49,307 bases of DNA from a virus. The notes under the pieces were generated by a model that was not told the origin of the DNA, did no database searches, and saw only the letters and a list, made by a program, of their open reading frames with translations. Of the stretch, positions 1 to 6,741 are shown piece by piece (within the stretch, counting starts at the first letter, position 1; each line of letters opens with the position of its first letter). A program made the position numbers and the translations under genes. The stretch lies in the IMG/VR virus record IMGVR_UViG_3300034012_003312, positions 1 to 49,307 of that record, one strand, 5' to 3'.

Positions 1-1
1 C

Positions 2-361
2 GCGCTCAACACCACGTCGGCGGTCGGCGCGACGGACGTCATCCTCGCACGCGCTGGCGTCGCGGGGCGCGAGCTCCTCCCGGCGCACGCCCGCGTCGCG
101 CGGCTGCTCTCGGCGGTCACGGCCGCTGGCAACCACGTGGACGACCTGGTGACGGCGTCCTACGGCATGAACGGCGACCTCGGCACGGGCGCCGCCTTCA
201 TCCACCGCGTCTACGGCCCGACGAGCGTCACGAATCAGGCCGTCTTCGACTGCGAGTGCGACAGCGCGCGCACCATCGACTACTCCATCACCCTCGGCAA
301 CACCGACGCGGGCAACCCCACGACGACCGTGGACCTCTACGTCGTCGGCTTCGAGGAGTGA
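2..361 (+). CDS. Tail or appendage protein, C-terminal fragment (5' end outside window)
   Basis: The frame is open from base 2 to a TGA at 359-361, so only the last 119 residues are visible. The fragment has no Cys-rich or membrane segment. It is a mixed alpha then beta segment: an Ala-rich helix (LLSAVTAAGNHVDDLV), then Thr/Asp-rich strands ending VDLYVVGFEE. Its position before a lectin-like protein and a lysis cassette suggests a distal tail or receptor-binding protein. An opposite-strand lipoprotein follows 1 bp later, as at 42805/42807. I do not recognise the family, and no homologous stretch is evident at the right end of the window. Confidence 0.6.
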   Translation, partial: ALNTTSAVGATDVILARAGVAGRELLPAHARVARLLSAVTAAGNHVDDLVTASYGMNGDLGTGAAFIHRVYGPTSVTNQAVFDCECDSARTIDYSITLGNTDAGNPTTTVDLYVVGFEE

Positions 362-362
362 C

Positions 363-857
363 CTACGAGCACGGCTGGTCGGCGCGCGGACACCGGTTCG
401 TCTCCGACATCGGGCAGCACCGGTAGCCACCGCCGCTCGGGCAGGACCTCCCGCACCCCCCGCAGTTCAACACGGTCGTGACGTCGGTCTCGCAGCCGGG
501 CTGATCGTTGCAGTCGGCGAAGCCCGCGGGGCACACCAGCGCCTCCGGGGCGAGGTCGACCGGCGCGTCACCACCACCGCCGACGTCAGCGTCGGCCGCC
601 GGCGACGCATCGGGGGCGTCAGGGCCCACAGCGTCGAGACCCCCATCGCTCCCGGCGTCGGCCCCGGCCTCCATCGCCCCGCCGTCGGGGCAGGCGCACA
701 CCGACCAGGCGCCGCCCGGCCCGCACTCCTGAGCCCCCTGCGAGCCTCCGGGGCACGCGCAGGCCATCACGCGGCCGGGGGCGCCGCAGGAAGCTGGCGG
801 CTCCGATCCGCAGGCGAGGGTGGCAACGACGAGGGCGAGGAGGGCGGCGGTTCGCAT
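363..857 (-). CDS. Cys-rich myxobacterial-type lipoprotein (lysogenic-conversion candidate)
   Basis: 164 residues. The N-terminus MRTAALLALVVATLAC is a short lipoprotein signal peptide with the lipid-attached Cys at 16 followed by Gly, which suggests export to the outer membrane. Next comes a Pro/Ala/Asp/Gly-rich linker (repeated DGG, DA and PDA). The Cys-rich C-terminus has the pattern CNDQPGCET...LNCGGCGRSC. This architecture is common in surface lipoproteins of Polyangia and unusual on a phage. The start at 857 has AGGA eight bases upstream; an alternative ATG at 866 adds MAA. It is transcribed against the late genes, so it probably has its own promoter and is expressed in the lysogen. A role in superinfection exclusion is inference only. 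Confidence 0.8.
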   Translation of the reverse strand: MRTAALLALVVATLACGSEPPASCGAPGRVMACACPGGSQGAQECGPGGAWSVCACPDGGAMEAGADAGSDGGLDAVGPDAPDASPAADADVGGGGDAPVDLAPEALVCPAGFADCNDQPGCETDVTTVLNCGGCGRSCPSGGGYRCCPMSETNRCPRADQPCS

Positions 858-959
858 GGCCGCCATCCTACGCGCGTCGCCCGCCCCTTGAGAGCTCCCC
901 TTCGACCGTAGCCCCGCCGCATCCCCTGGATGCGCGCTCGCAACATCCCCAGGAGACCC

Positions 960-1295
960 ATGGCCCTCACCTGCAACGTCCCCGGCCGGACGGCGACCAT
1001 CGCCGCGTCGGCCACCATCAACACCCTCCCGCTGGATCACGCTGCCCGCTGGCGGCTGACGATCAAGAACACCCACGGGTCGCAGACCCTGACCGCGTGC
1101 CGCGTGCGCCGCCGCACGCACCGCGCGGGGCCGTGGTCGGAGTGGGTCTCCGTGTCGTCGGGGCTCCCCGTCGCCGCGGGCGCCACGCTGACGATCGTGC
1201 CCGACGCCGACGACTGCGCGGAGGATCTCGACGTCGAGCTCACCGCCAGCGGCGCTGGGACGACGGTGGAGTTCTGGCTGGCAGGTGCGCAGTGA
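960..1295 (+). CDS. Small beta-rich virion or appendage protein
   Basis: 111 residues, with AGGAG six bases before the ATG. It is Thr/Ala-rich with alternating hydrophobic strands and no signal peptide or membrane helix, which fits a small beta-sandwich structural protein. It overlaps the next gene by four bases (GTGA). The gene in the equivalent place of the right-hand cassette (45430-45855) also encodes a small beta-rich protein, but the two are not clearly homologous. It is probably a tail appendage or decoration component. Function is not recognised. Confidence 0.7.
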   Translation: MALTCNVPGRTATIAASATINTLPLDHAARWRLTIKNTHGSQTLTACRVRRRTHRAGPWSEWVSVSSGLPVAAGATLTIVPDADDCAEDLDVELTASGAGTTVEFWLAGAQ

Positions 1296-2050
1296 GCGGC
1301 GGTCTGATCGTCAACGACGCGCCGACGAGCGGCTCTGTCACCGCCGAACAGGTGTGGGAGGGCCTCGGCGATGCGCTCGAAGCCGAGCCGACGCGCGGGC
1401 CTGAGCTCGCGGCGACGCTCGCCCGTCAGGTGGTCGACCCGCTCACGGGCGGCGGGTGGACCGTGGCCACGCTTTCGGGCACCGCAACGGCCGCGTGGTC
1501 GACGGGTCCCGCGCGGCTCTCGCTGAGCATTCCCGCGACCACCGACGGCGCGTGCCACGCCTATCAGGCCGGGCTGGTGCCGGACGGCGACGAGTGGGAC
1601 GCGCTCTGCCGCGTGCAGATCACCGCGGGCGACGGCGCGGCCAACACCCGCCTGATCCTCCAGGTGGGCACCAGCGCAGACGACCTGTACGCCCTCGCCC
1701 TCTACGCCGACGGGACCATGGAGCCCGGACGCACGGTCGCGACCGTGTACACCAGCGCGGGGACGGCCTCCGGGCCTTCGTCGGGACAGCGCACTGGCGG
1801 GCAGCTCTGGCTGCGCTTGTCGCGCCGCACGACGGGAATCGCGGCCTATTGGGGCGTCGGGTCGGCGGGTGCTGTGCCGACGTCGTGGACGCTCGTCGTG
1901 CCGCCTGAGACCGGCGTCGCCGCCATCGGCGCGGCGCAGGGAACGTACTTCCGAATCGTGCACACGGCCTTCGGCGGCGGCGTCGCCGGCGGCTTCGGGG
2001 CGTCGGTGCTGGCGATCCGGCTGCGCGGCCTCGCGGGCGTGGAGCTGTGA
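1292..2050 (+). CDS. Lectin-like (LamG/ConA-type) tail appendage protein, left paralogue
   Basis: 252 residues, GTG start overlapping the upstream TGA. After a 45-residue N-terminal segment comes VVDPLTGGGWTV and a beta-sandwich-like domain with the signatures DEWDALCRVQITAGDG, NTRLIL, ALYADGTMEPGR, TGGQLWLRL and YWGVGSAG. The same signatures occur in order in the product of 45857-46600, so the two are diverged paralogues (roughly 40% identical by eye). The pattern of a measured quantity, then 'GGQLWLRL', resembles concanavalin/LamG carbohydrate-binding folds. It may bind host surface glycans as part of the tail tip. The match to a named family is inferred, not searched. Confidence 0.7.
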   Translation: MSGGLIVNDAPTSGSVTAEQVWEGLGDALEAEPTRGPELAATLARQVVDPLTGGGWTVATLSGTATAAWSTGPARLSLSIPATTDGACHAYQAGLVPDGDEWDALCRVQITAGDGAANTRLILQVGTSADDLYALALYADGTMEPGRTVATVYTSAGTASGPSSGQRTGGQLWLRLSRRTTGIAAYWGVGSAGAVPTSWTLVVPPETGVAAIGAAQGTYFRIVHTAFGGGVAGGFGASVLAIRLRGLAGVEL

Positions 2051-2433
2051 TGCTCGCGCTCCTCGCCCAGGCCGCGCCCGGCGTCACGCTCACGCCCGGC
2101 CTCCTCGCGCTCGGCGGGCTGCTGGTCGCGGCGCTCTCCGCGCTGCTCGCGGGCGGCGTCGCCTGGGGTCGCTTCGACGCGGCCCTCACGCAGATCCGCA
2201 GCGACCACGCCGAGCTGCGCGCCGACGTGAAGCGCGCGGCCGAGTCAGGCGCTCAGATCGCCGTCCTGCAGCAGGCCGTCGCCGACCTCCGCGCCCGCGT
2301 CGAGCTGCTGGGTACCCGCTCGCATCAGGCCGCGAGCGAGGCCACGCGCCTTGCCACGCTCCTCGACGCGCTCACCTCTCGCGTCGGCGAGATCTCCGAC
2401 GACGTGCGGCACTCCTCACACCCTCGCTCTTGA
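2047..2433 (+). CDS. Holin-like membrane protein with coiled-coil tail
   Basis: 128 residues. GTG at 2047 overlaps the upstream stop; an in-frame ATG at 2050 is equally possible. Residues about 15-42 form one long hydrophobic helix (LLALGGLLVAALSALLAGG). The rest is a predicted cytoplasmic or periplasmic coiled coil (AALTQIRSDHAELRADVK, then LQQAVADLRARVELL). One transmembrane helix plus a coiled coil at the head of a lysis cassette resembles haemolysin XhlA-type or LLH-type holins. The equivalent slot in the right-hand cassette holds the receiver-domain membrane protein at 46597. Holin function rests on topology and position. Confidence 0.6.
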   Translation: MMLALLAQAAPGVTLTPGLLALGGLLVAALSALLAGGVAWGRFDAALTQIRSDHAELRADVKRAAESGAQIAVLQQAVADLRARVELLGTRSHQAASEATRLATLLDALTSRVGEISDDVRHSSHPRS

Positions 2434-2440
2434 GGCACCC

Positions 2441-2932
2441 ATGAAGCTCCTCGACCTCCTCACCGATCCCGTCCGCCTCCCCCTCGCGCTCGCGCTCCTC
2501 GCGGCCGTGGCTCGCGTGCTGTACGCCATCGTCTCCCACGTCGTCGCGCCCTACCCCCGCGCCCGCGCCGCGGTGGAGGCCGTCGTCGCGCTCCTCCCCG
2601 ACGTGCTGCGGTCGGGGCTCCAGCTCGTCGCCGTGGTGACGGGGCGCCCCGCGCCGCGGCTGGACGTGGTGCCTGTCGATCCCGATGTGGCGCGCGCGCA
2701 GCGTATCGGCGACGCAAGCCACGCCGCGGCGGTCGACGCCATAGAGAACGGGCGCCAGTGGCGCGATCGGGCCCTCGCAGCGGAAGCGCGCGTCGCCGAA
2801 CTCACCGCGTCGCCCGACGGCGGCCTGCGCCCGACGGTGGTACCCGGCGAGGAGCCGGAGCGGTCGCCCGACGAGACCACGGCCGCGGCCCAGCCGATCA
2901 CCTCGCGGCACCGCATTCGAGGTGCGCTGTGA
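2441..2932 (+). CDS. Membrane-anchored protein, possible inner-membrane spanin (Rz-like) or second holin
   Basis: 163 residues, TGAGG five bases before the ATG. Residues about 12-33 are hydrophobic (LPLALALLAAVARVLYAIV), with a further amphipathic hydrophobic stretch at 43-67. The second half is a charged helix (RIGDASHAAAVDAIENGRQW, AAEARVAEL) and a Pro/Thr-rich tail. The next gene, overlapping by GTGA, encodes a small lipoprotein. This inner-membrane helix protein plus overlapping lipoprotein arrangement is that of a two-component Rz/Rz1 spanin. The assignment is contextual; no Rz sequence signature is visible. Confidence 0.5.
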   Translation: MKLLDLLTDPVRLPLALALLAAVARVLYAIVSHVVAPYPRARAAVEAVVALLPDVLRSGLQLVAVVTGRPAPRLDVVPVDPDVARAQRIGDASHAAAVDAIENGRQWRDRALAAEARVAELTASPDGGLRPTVVPGEEPERSPDETTAAAQPITSRHRIRGAL

Positions 2933-3144
2933 TCCGCGCGCTCTGCCTCTCCCTGACGCTCACCCTCACCGGGTGCGGCACGGGCGCGTCCGCGCTCCCG
3001 ATCGCGCTGAAGGCCCTCGCGGGCGTCGCCGCGCTTGCCGAAGAGATGAGCCGCCCGCGCTGCGAGGACGCCCCGCACGCCCCCTCCTCGTCGCCCGACG
3101 GGGGCGCCGCGGCCGATGCGGCGGAGGCTGGCCATGGGGGCTGA
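2929..3144 (+). CDS. Small lipoprotein, possible outer-membrane spanin (Rz1-like)
   Basis: 71 residues, GTG start overlapping the upstream TGA. The N-terminus ALCLSLTLTLTGC is a lipoprotein signal with the lipobox Cys at 16. The mature part is short, Ala/Pro-rich and contains one further Cys. Size, lipobox and overlap with a membrane-anchored helix protein fit an o-spanin that would link outer and inner membranes at the last step of lysis. The right-hand cassette also has a small lipoprotein in this region (47397-47615), with no sequence similarity beyond the signal. Confidence 0.55.
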   Translation: MIRALCLSLTLTLTGCGTGASALPIALKALAGVAALAEEMSRPRCEDAPHAPSSSPDGGAAADAAEAGHGG

Positions 3145-4027
3145 CCATCCCATCGAATGGGCGCGCGACAAGCGCCGCCGCCTGGAGAAGTACGCCGAGG
3201 GCGACCTGGGCGTGTGGAGCGCGAGGGCCCGCGACGTGTGCCTCCCCGGGCTCCCGCTCGCCGTGCTGCTCGGGTTCGCGGCGAACGGCAACAGCATGAA
3301 CACCACCGGGTGGTTGCGCGGCGACGAGAGCGAGCGCGCCGAGTCCATCCGCAAGGGCAAGCGGCCGTTCGCAGGCGACCCGCACCGGGGCTACGGCGCC
3401 ATCGGGTCCAAGGACCTGCACGAGCTCGGGGAGTACGGCATCGAGGGCGGCCACGAGGGGACGCCCTGCGCGACCGACCCTGAGTGCGCGTGGGTCGTCG
3501 GGGCGAAGTCCGACGATGTGGCTAAGATCCTCGGCCGGTCCGGCGTCACGGGTGAGCGCTGGTACAAGGCCACCGAGGACAACGCCGCGATCGGGTGCTG
3601 GAACCTCCGCCGACACATGCGCAACGCGCGGGTGAAGCTCGAAGAGGTCGACCCGCGCCTGTCGTGGGTGCCCTCGCAGAAGCCCGTCACGCTCTGGATG
3701 AGCCTGTGCGCGTCGGCTTCGTGGAGCGCCGGGAGCGGCGGCTTCACGCGGCACATCCGCAAGCACGCCGCCGAGCTCGCCGCGCTCCCCGAGGGGCCGC
3801 GCGTCGGCCGCTTCCTTCAGCTCGCCGCCGCCGAGGACGACCGGGGCAACCGCCACCGCCAGGACGAGTGGACGGCCCTGCGGTGGGCGCAGAAGCACGA
3901 GGCTGCGTGCTGGGTCGCTCCGCAGATCGAGGGCGAGGAGTGGGCGGTGGAGTGGCTGCGCGACGACGGGCTCAGCGACGCCGAGCGGGCCGCGGTCTAC
4001 GCCCGGCTGGTGGAGTTCTCGACGTGA
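3134..4027 (+). CDS. Putative lytic enzyme of unrecognised family
   Basis: 297 residues. GGAGG lies about six bases before ATG 3134. No signal peptide is apparent. Residues 40-110 contain LLGFAANGNSMNT, a GYGAIGS loop and GEYGIEGGHEG. This mix of Gly-rich loops and acidic residues is reminiscent of lysozyme-like folds, but no diagnostic catalytic motif is certain. The C-terminal third is rich in Trp and charged residues (EWTALRWAQKHEA, EEWAVEWLRDDG). It sits between the spanin-like pair and the transglycosylase-like gene, and overlaps the latter by GTGA. The right-hand cassette has a metalloprotease-like protein and an amidase in this slot, so a cell-wall enzyme is the reasonable guess. Confidence 0.5.
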   Translation: MGADHPIEWARDKRRRLEKYAEGDLGVWSARARDVCLPGLPLAVLLGFAANGNSMNTTGWLRGDESERAESIRKGKRPFAGDPHRGYGAIGSKDLHELGEYGIEGGHEGTPCATDPECAWVVGAKSDDVAKILGRSGVTGERWYKATEDNAAIGCWNLRRHMRNARVKLEEVDPRLSWVPSQKPVTLWMSLCASASWSAGSGGFTRHIRKHAAELAALPEGPRVGRFLQLAAAEDDRGNRHRQDEWTALRWAQKHEAACWVAPQIEGEEWAVEWLRDDGLSDAERAAVYARLVEFST

Positions 4028-4380
4028 TCCTCGCCGCCGTCCTCCGTCTCGCCCTCGGCCTGTCGCGCCTCCCTGACCAGGGGGCCGTCGACGCGATCGA
4101 GCGCCACGCCGTCGCGGCCCGCGTTCCCGTCTCCCTCGCCCTCGCGGTCTGCACGCTGGAGAGCGGGCTGGGCACCCGCGGGGCGATCCTCTGCGGCTGC
4201 TACGTGCGGCGAGCGGGGGTGCTGGACGTGAGCGTCGAGGGGCAGGCCCGGTGCGTCGCAGGGACCCTGCGCGCGGGGCTGCGCTCGTGCGGGAGCTGGG
4301 CGGCGTCGCTGCGCCGCTACCGCTACGGGCTCGCGGACCACGGATGCCCCCTCGCCGACCCGCGGGCGTACGTGCGGCGC
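4024..4380. repeat. Left copy of the imperfect direct repeat shared with 48951-49307
   Basis: The repeat spacing is 44,927 bases. Identity is about 90% over 4024-4266 and 100% over 4267-4380. It covers the transglycosylase-like gene and stops where the window stops, so the true extent of the second copy is unknown. Confidence 0.85.
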
Positions 4381-4425
4381 GTGCAGGGCTACGTGAGGGC
4401 GCAGGGCCGCGGCCTCGTGCTCTGA
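4024..4425 (+). CDS. Lysozyme/transglycosylase-like endolysin (complete copy)
   Basis: 133 residues, GTG start overlapping the upstream TGA. The segment VPVSLALAVCTLESGLGTRG carries a candidate catalytic Glu (residue 46) in the ES.LG setting typical of soluble lytic transglycosylase-like domains. A following Cys pair (LCGCY) and conserved aromatic residues complete a small lysozyme-like fold. The N-terminus is mildly hydrophobic. It is the last gene before the terminator at 4461-4488. A second copy starts at 48951 and is cut by the window end: 24 differences in the first 243 bases, nearly all silent, then none over 114 bases. Confidence 0.65.
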   Translation: MILAAVLRLALGLSRLPDQGAVDAIERHAVAARVPVSLALAVCTLESGLGTRGAILCGCYVRRAGVLDVSVEGQARCVAGTLRAGLRSCGSWAASLRRYRYGLADHGCPLADPRAYVRRVQGYVRAQGRGLVL

Positions 4426-4460
4426 CACCCGCGGGTGACACCGCCCGGCAGACCCCGGCG

Positions 4461-4488
4461 CCCCCGCTGGCCTCACGGCTGGCGGGGG
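4461..4488. terminator. Hairpin terminator between convergent operons
   Basis: CCCCCGCTGGCC and GGCTGGCGGGGG form a 12-bp stem (two G-T wobbles) around a TCAC loop, followed by CTTCGTCATTTC. It lies between the last lysis gene (ends 4425, plus) and the minus-strand gene ending at 4508, so it probably stops transcription from both sides. Confidence 0.65.
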
Positions 4489-4507
4489 CTTCGTCATTTC
4501 GAAGGTG

Positions 4508-5149
4508 CTACTGGCTCGCCAGCCCCGCGTCGCGGGCGAGCTCGCCGAGGGCGCGCTCCTCGGCGGCGACGAGCGCGGCCCGGTCGGCGGCGGTTCCCTG
4601 CCAGCCCTCCACGGTGGTCTGCTCGACGGCCGCGCGGGCGGTGAGGTACCGCAGCACGAGCGCATCGCGCGCGGGTCGCGCTTCGGCCTCGACGCGGGCG
4701 CGCTCCTCGGCGTCCTCGCGGGCGGCCTGGAGGCGAGCGAGCACGAGCACGGCCTGCGAGAGCGAGACGAACGCCCCACCGACACGAGCGGACAGCCGTG
4801 TGCGGGCGCGTTCGAAGGCGGCGTAGTCATCGGGCGTGTGGCCGCGGATCGACAGGATCGCGGGCGTCTCGTCCACGGGGGCGTCGGGCTTCTTCGTGGG
4901 GGACTTCTTCGGCTTCGGCATGGGGTCACTCACTCCTCTTCGTTGTGTATCACGGTCGTCGTTGGCGGCGTCGCGCCCCTCGGCGGCGATGCGCAGGGCG
5001 GTGTCGTTCGCGCGCTCGACGGGGGCGCCGCAGCCTGGCACAGCGCACACGCGGCGGTCGGCGCCGAGCGTCTCCAGCCAGGGCCACGCGCGCACGTCGT
5101 AGCAGGTGCCACAGGTGGCGCAGCGGGCGACGAGGGAGGCGGTCACCAC
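4508..5149 (-). CDS. Zinc-ribbon plus alpha-helical accessory protein
   Basis: 213 residues from GTG 5149, overlapping the upstream stop. The first 75 residues carry CATCGTC and CAVPGC, a likely four-Cys zinc site. The rest (from MPKPKKSPTKK) has a basic start, then a long helical, charged, Ala-rich region. At 4921 there is an in-frame ATG preceded by AGAGGAG. The codons just before it (cgt gat aca caa cga aga gga) are untypical of this genome. The frame may therefore hold two translated products, or a fusion of two once-separate genes. Function not recognised. It ends the minus-strand operon driven from 6629-6657. Confidence 0.6.
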   Translation of the reverse strand: MVTASLVARCATCGTCYDVRAWPWLETLGADRRVCAVPGCGAPVERANDTALRIAAEGRDAANDDRDTQRRGVSDPMPKPKKSPTKKPDAPVDETPAILSIRGHTPDDYAAFERARTRLSARVGGAFVSLSQAVLVLARLQAAREDAEERARVEAEARPARDALVLRYLTARAAVEQTTVEGWQGTAADRAALVAAEERALGELARDAGLASQ

Positions 5150-5457
5150 CAGTCCCCGGTGCCGTCGGGGTTGGGGTCGGCGGGCAGCATGTCGCGGATC
5201 GCGAACGCCGCGAGGTAGCAGACGCAGCAGAGCGGCGCGCCCGCGCCATGCACCCGACGGTCGCCGCCCGCGCGGCGGATGTGCGCGCGGATCTCCGACG
5301 CGGGGACGCCCGGGATGCCGTCCTCCTCGGGCACGTCGTAGGCGTCGGCGGCGGAGACCACGAAGGGCTCCACCGCCCGGCCGTCGGGCTCGCGCGCGTC
5401 GCAGACGGCGCAGCGGTCGCCGTCGTGGTGGGTGGTGTCGAGGCTCACCTGGAGCAC
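5143..5457 (-). CDS. Small Cys-rich protein (possible zinc finger)
   Basis: 104 residues. GTG 5457 has GGAGG seven bases upstream and overlaps the 3' end of the preceding gene by 13 bp. The protein has a CAVCD pair near the start and a CCVC cluster near the end (APLCCVCYLAAFAIRDMLP), which could make a split zinc site. The middle is acidic. Neighbours on both sides are also Cys-rich small proteins, so this run looks like host-takeover or accessory genes. Family not recognised. Confidence 0.6.
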   Translation of the reverse strand: MLQVSLDTTHHDGDRCAVCDAREPDGRAVEPFVVSAADAYDVPEEDGIPGVPASEIRAHIRRAGGDRRVHGAGAPLCCVCYLAAFAIRDMLPADPNPDGTGDWW

Positions 5458-5834
5458 GGCGTCACCTCCGTGGCCAGGCGCAGGACCCGCGTCACGCGCC
5501 GCAGCAGCACCCGCGGCCCGGTCGCCTCGATGGCCGCGCTGAGCTCGCCACCCTCCTCGCGGGCGTACGCCACGAAGCGACGCCGCGCCCACGGCGCCGA
5601 CGGGTACCACACACCCGCGCGGTGGTCGCCGTAGCGCCCCGCCCACGCGTCGAGCGTGCGGCGCATCAGGCGCGTGGTCTCGAGGTGGCTCTCCGACGGG
5701 GCCATCCCCGCCTCCCAGCACACCGGACACCGGCCGTCCGGGCCGAGCACGCCCGGCGCCCACTCGCGGCCGCAGGCGACGCACGCGGGGTAGATGGGGA
5801 CGGCGGCGCCGCAGCCGCACGGACAGGTGCTCAT
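5445..5834 (-). CDS. Zinc-ribbon protein with two CxxC pairs
   Basis: 129 residues, ATG overlapping the upstream TGA. The N-terminus CPCGCGAAVPIYPACVACGREW, followed by GRCPVCWEAG, gives several CxxC-type pairs able to bind one or two zinc ions. The remainder is basic and helical (LRRVTRVLRLATEV). This could be a DNA- or RNA-binding accessory factor. It is the third of five minus-strand genes in a tight operon. Confidence 0.65.
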   Translation of the reverse strand: MSTCPCGCGAAVPIYPACVACGREWAPGVLGPDGRCPVCWEAGMAPSESHLETTRLMRRTLDAWAGRYGDHRAGVWYPSAPWARRRFVAYAREEGGELSAAIEATGPRVLLRRVTRVLRLATEVTPCSR

Positions 5835-6328
5835 CGCGCGGTCTCTTCTGTCGCGGCGGACCACTCCCACGCGGCGCGCAGGTAGTAGGCGGTGAGGCTC
5901 GCGGGCTTCGAACTCGCCCACCCCTCGACCGCGTAGACGGCGTCGACGGACGCGGCCAGCGGGCGCAGCTCGGCCGGGTCGCCGCAGGGGTCCACCCACG
6001 GGCGGCGCCAGCGGTCGGCGTGCGCCTCGCGCGTGCGACGAGTCCCCGCGGCGATCGGCGGCGCCTCCAGCTCGTAGGCTGCGCGCAGCTCCGCGGACGC
6101 ATCGCGCAGGGCGAGGTGCAGCGACCCGTCGGCCAGGGCGCGCGAGGCCACGTCGAGCGCAGGCAGAGCGCCCGCAGGGGCGACGCGGCGCACCTGGGCG
6201 AGGACAGGCCCGAGCACGTCCACCGCGTGCGCGGCGTCACCGGGGCAGAGCACGGCGACGGCGGCGCGCCACGCGGGCGAGGGGCAGTAGCCGAGGAGGG
6301 CGTCGCGGGGAATCACAGGCTCGCTCAT
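5831..6328 (-). CDS. Hypothetical protein, alpha-helical
   Basis: 165 residues, with AAGGAG seven bases before ATG 6328. The composition is Ala/Leu-rich and helical, with no membrane segment and only two scattered Cys. It overlaps the next gene by ATGA. I do not recognise a domain. Its place in an early accessory operon suggests a non-structural role. Confidence 0.65.
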   Translation of the reverse strand: MSEPVIPRDALLGYCPSPAWRAAVAVLCPGDAAHAVDVLGPVLAQVRRVAPAGALPALDVASRALADGSLHLALRDASAELRAAYELEAPPIAAGTRRTREAHADRWRRPWVDPCGDPAELRPLAASVDAVYAVEGWASSKPASLTAYYLRAAWEWSAATEETAR

Positions 6329-6340
6329 CGAGGATCTCCT

Positions 6341-6586
6341 TCAGCGGGCGTTGATGGCGGCGAGCACGCCCGCGCGGGTCGGAGCGACGGCCAGGAGGAC
6401 GGTCACGCCGTCCTTCAGCGCGGCGACGTGGCATCCGCCCTCGCGACCGGGCTGGAAATCCGGCCACCAGTCCGCCGCCATGAGGTTGCCCGCGTGCTCC
6501 GGCCAGCGGCCAGCCGCGGCGCGAAGCAGCTCGACGTGCGAGGGCTCCGACGAGCGGGCGATGTATTCGGCGAGGCGGGTGTTCAT
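6341..6586 (-). CDS. Hypothetical small protein, first gene of the leftmost operon
   Basis: 81 residues from ATG 6586, which has GAAAGG about eight bases upstream. An ATG at 6613 would leave only about 9 bases after the predicted transcription start, so 6586 is preferred. The protein is soluble, with conserved-looking aromatic residues (ADWWPDFQPG). It lies directly behind the promoter at 6629-6657. Function unknown. Confidence 0.6.
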   Translation of the reverse strand: MNTRLAEYIARSSEPSHVELLRAAAGRWPEHAGNLMAADWWPDFQPGREGGCHVAALKDGVTVLLAVAPTRAGVLAAINAR

Positions 6587-6628
6587 CGTGGCGGCCTTTC
6601 GTCGCGGCGTCATCGCCTCGACACCTTG

Positions 6629-6657
6629 AATCTACGGCCTTGCGTTCGTAGTGTCAA
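6629..6657 (-). promoter_or_regulatory. Sigma70-type promoter for the 6586-4508 operon
   Basis: On the minus strand TTGACA (6657-6652) is followed after exactly 17 bases by TAGATT (6634-6629). This is close to consensus and lies in the most AT-rich intergenic stretch of the window. It would start transcription near 6622, about 36 bases before the ATG at 6586. Confidence 0.7.
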
Positions 6658-6664
6658 CACCTTT

Positions 6665-6699
6665 CACTCACAATTCTTCGGCTCGTAATTTTGTGAGTG
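6665..6699. promoter_or_regulatory. Perfect 9-bp inverted repeat, probable operator
   Basis: CACTCACAA at 6665-6673 and TTGTGAGTG at 6691-6699 are perfect inverted repeats with a 17-bp spacer (half-site centres 26 bp apart, about 2.5 helix turns). The repeat sits just upstream of the minus-strand promoter and about 43 bp before the plus-strand gene at 6742. It may let one dimeric regulator control both divergent operons. Confidence 0.5.
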
Positions 6700-6741
6700 C
6701 AATTCGAGTAACCCGCGCCGTTTCCGTACGTACAGAAGGGC

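Noticed and set aside
1097-1291. Longer 5' extension of the lectin-like gene
   Set aside because: The frame is open to 1097, but that part is Arg/Pro-rich and overlaps the coding sequence of the 960-1295 gene. The GTG at 1292, overlapping its stop, is the natural start.
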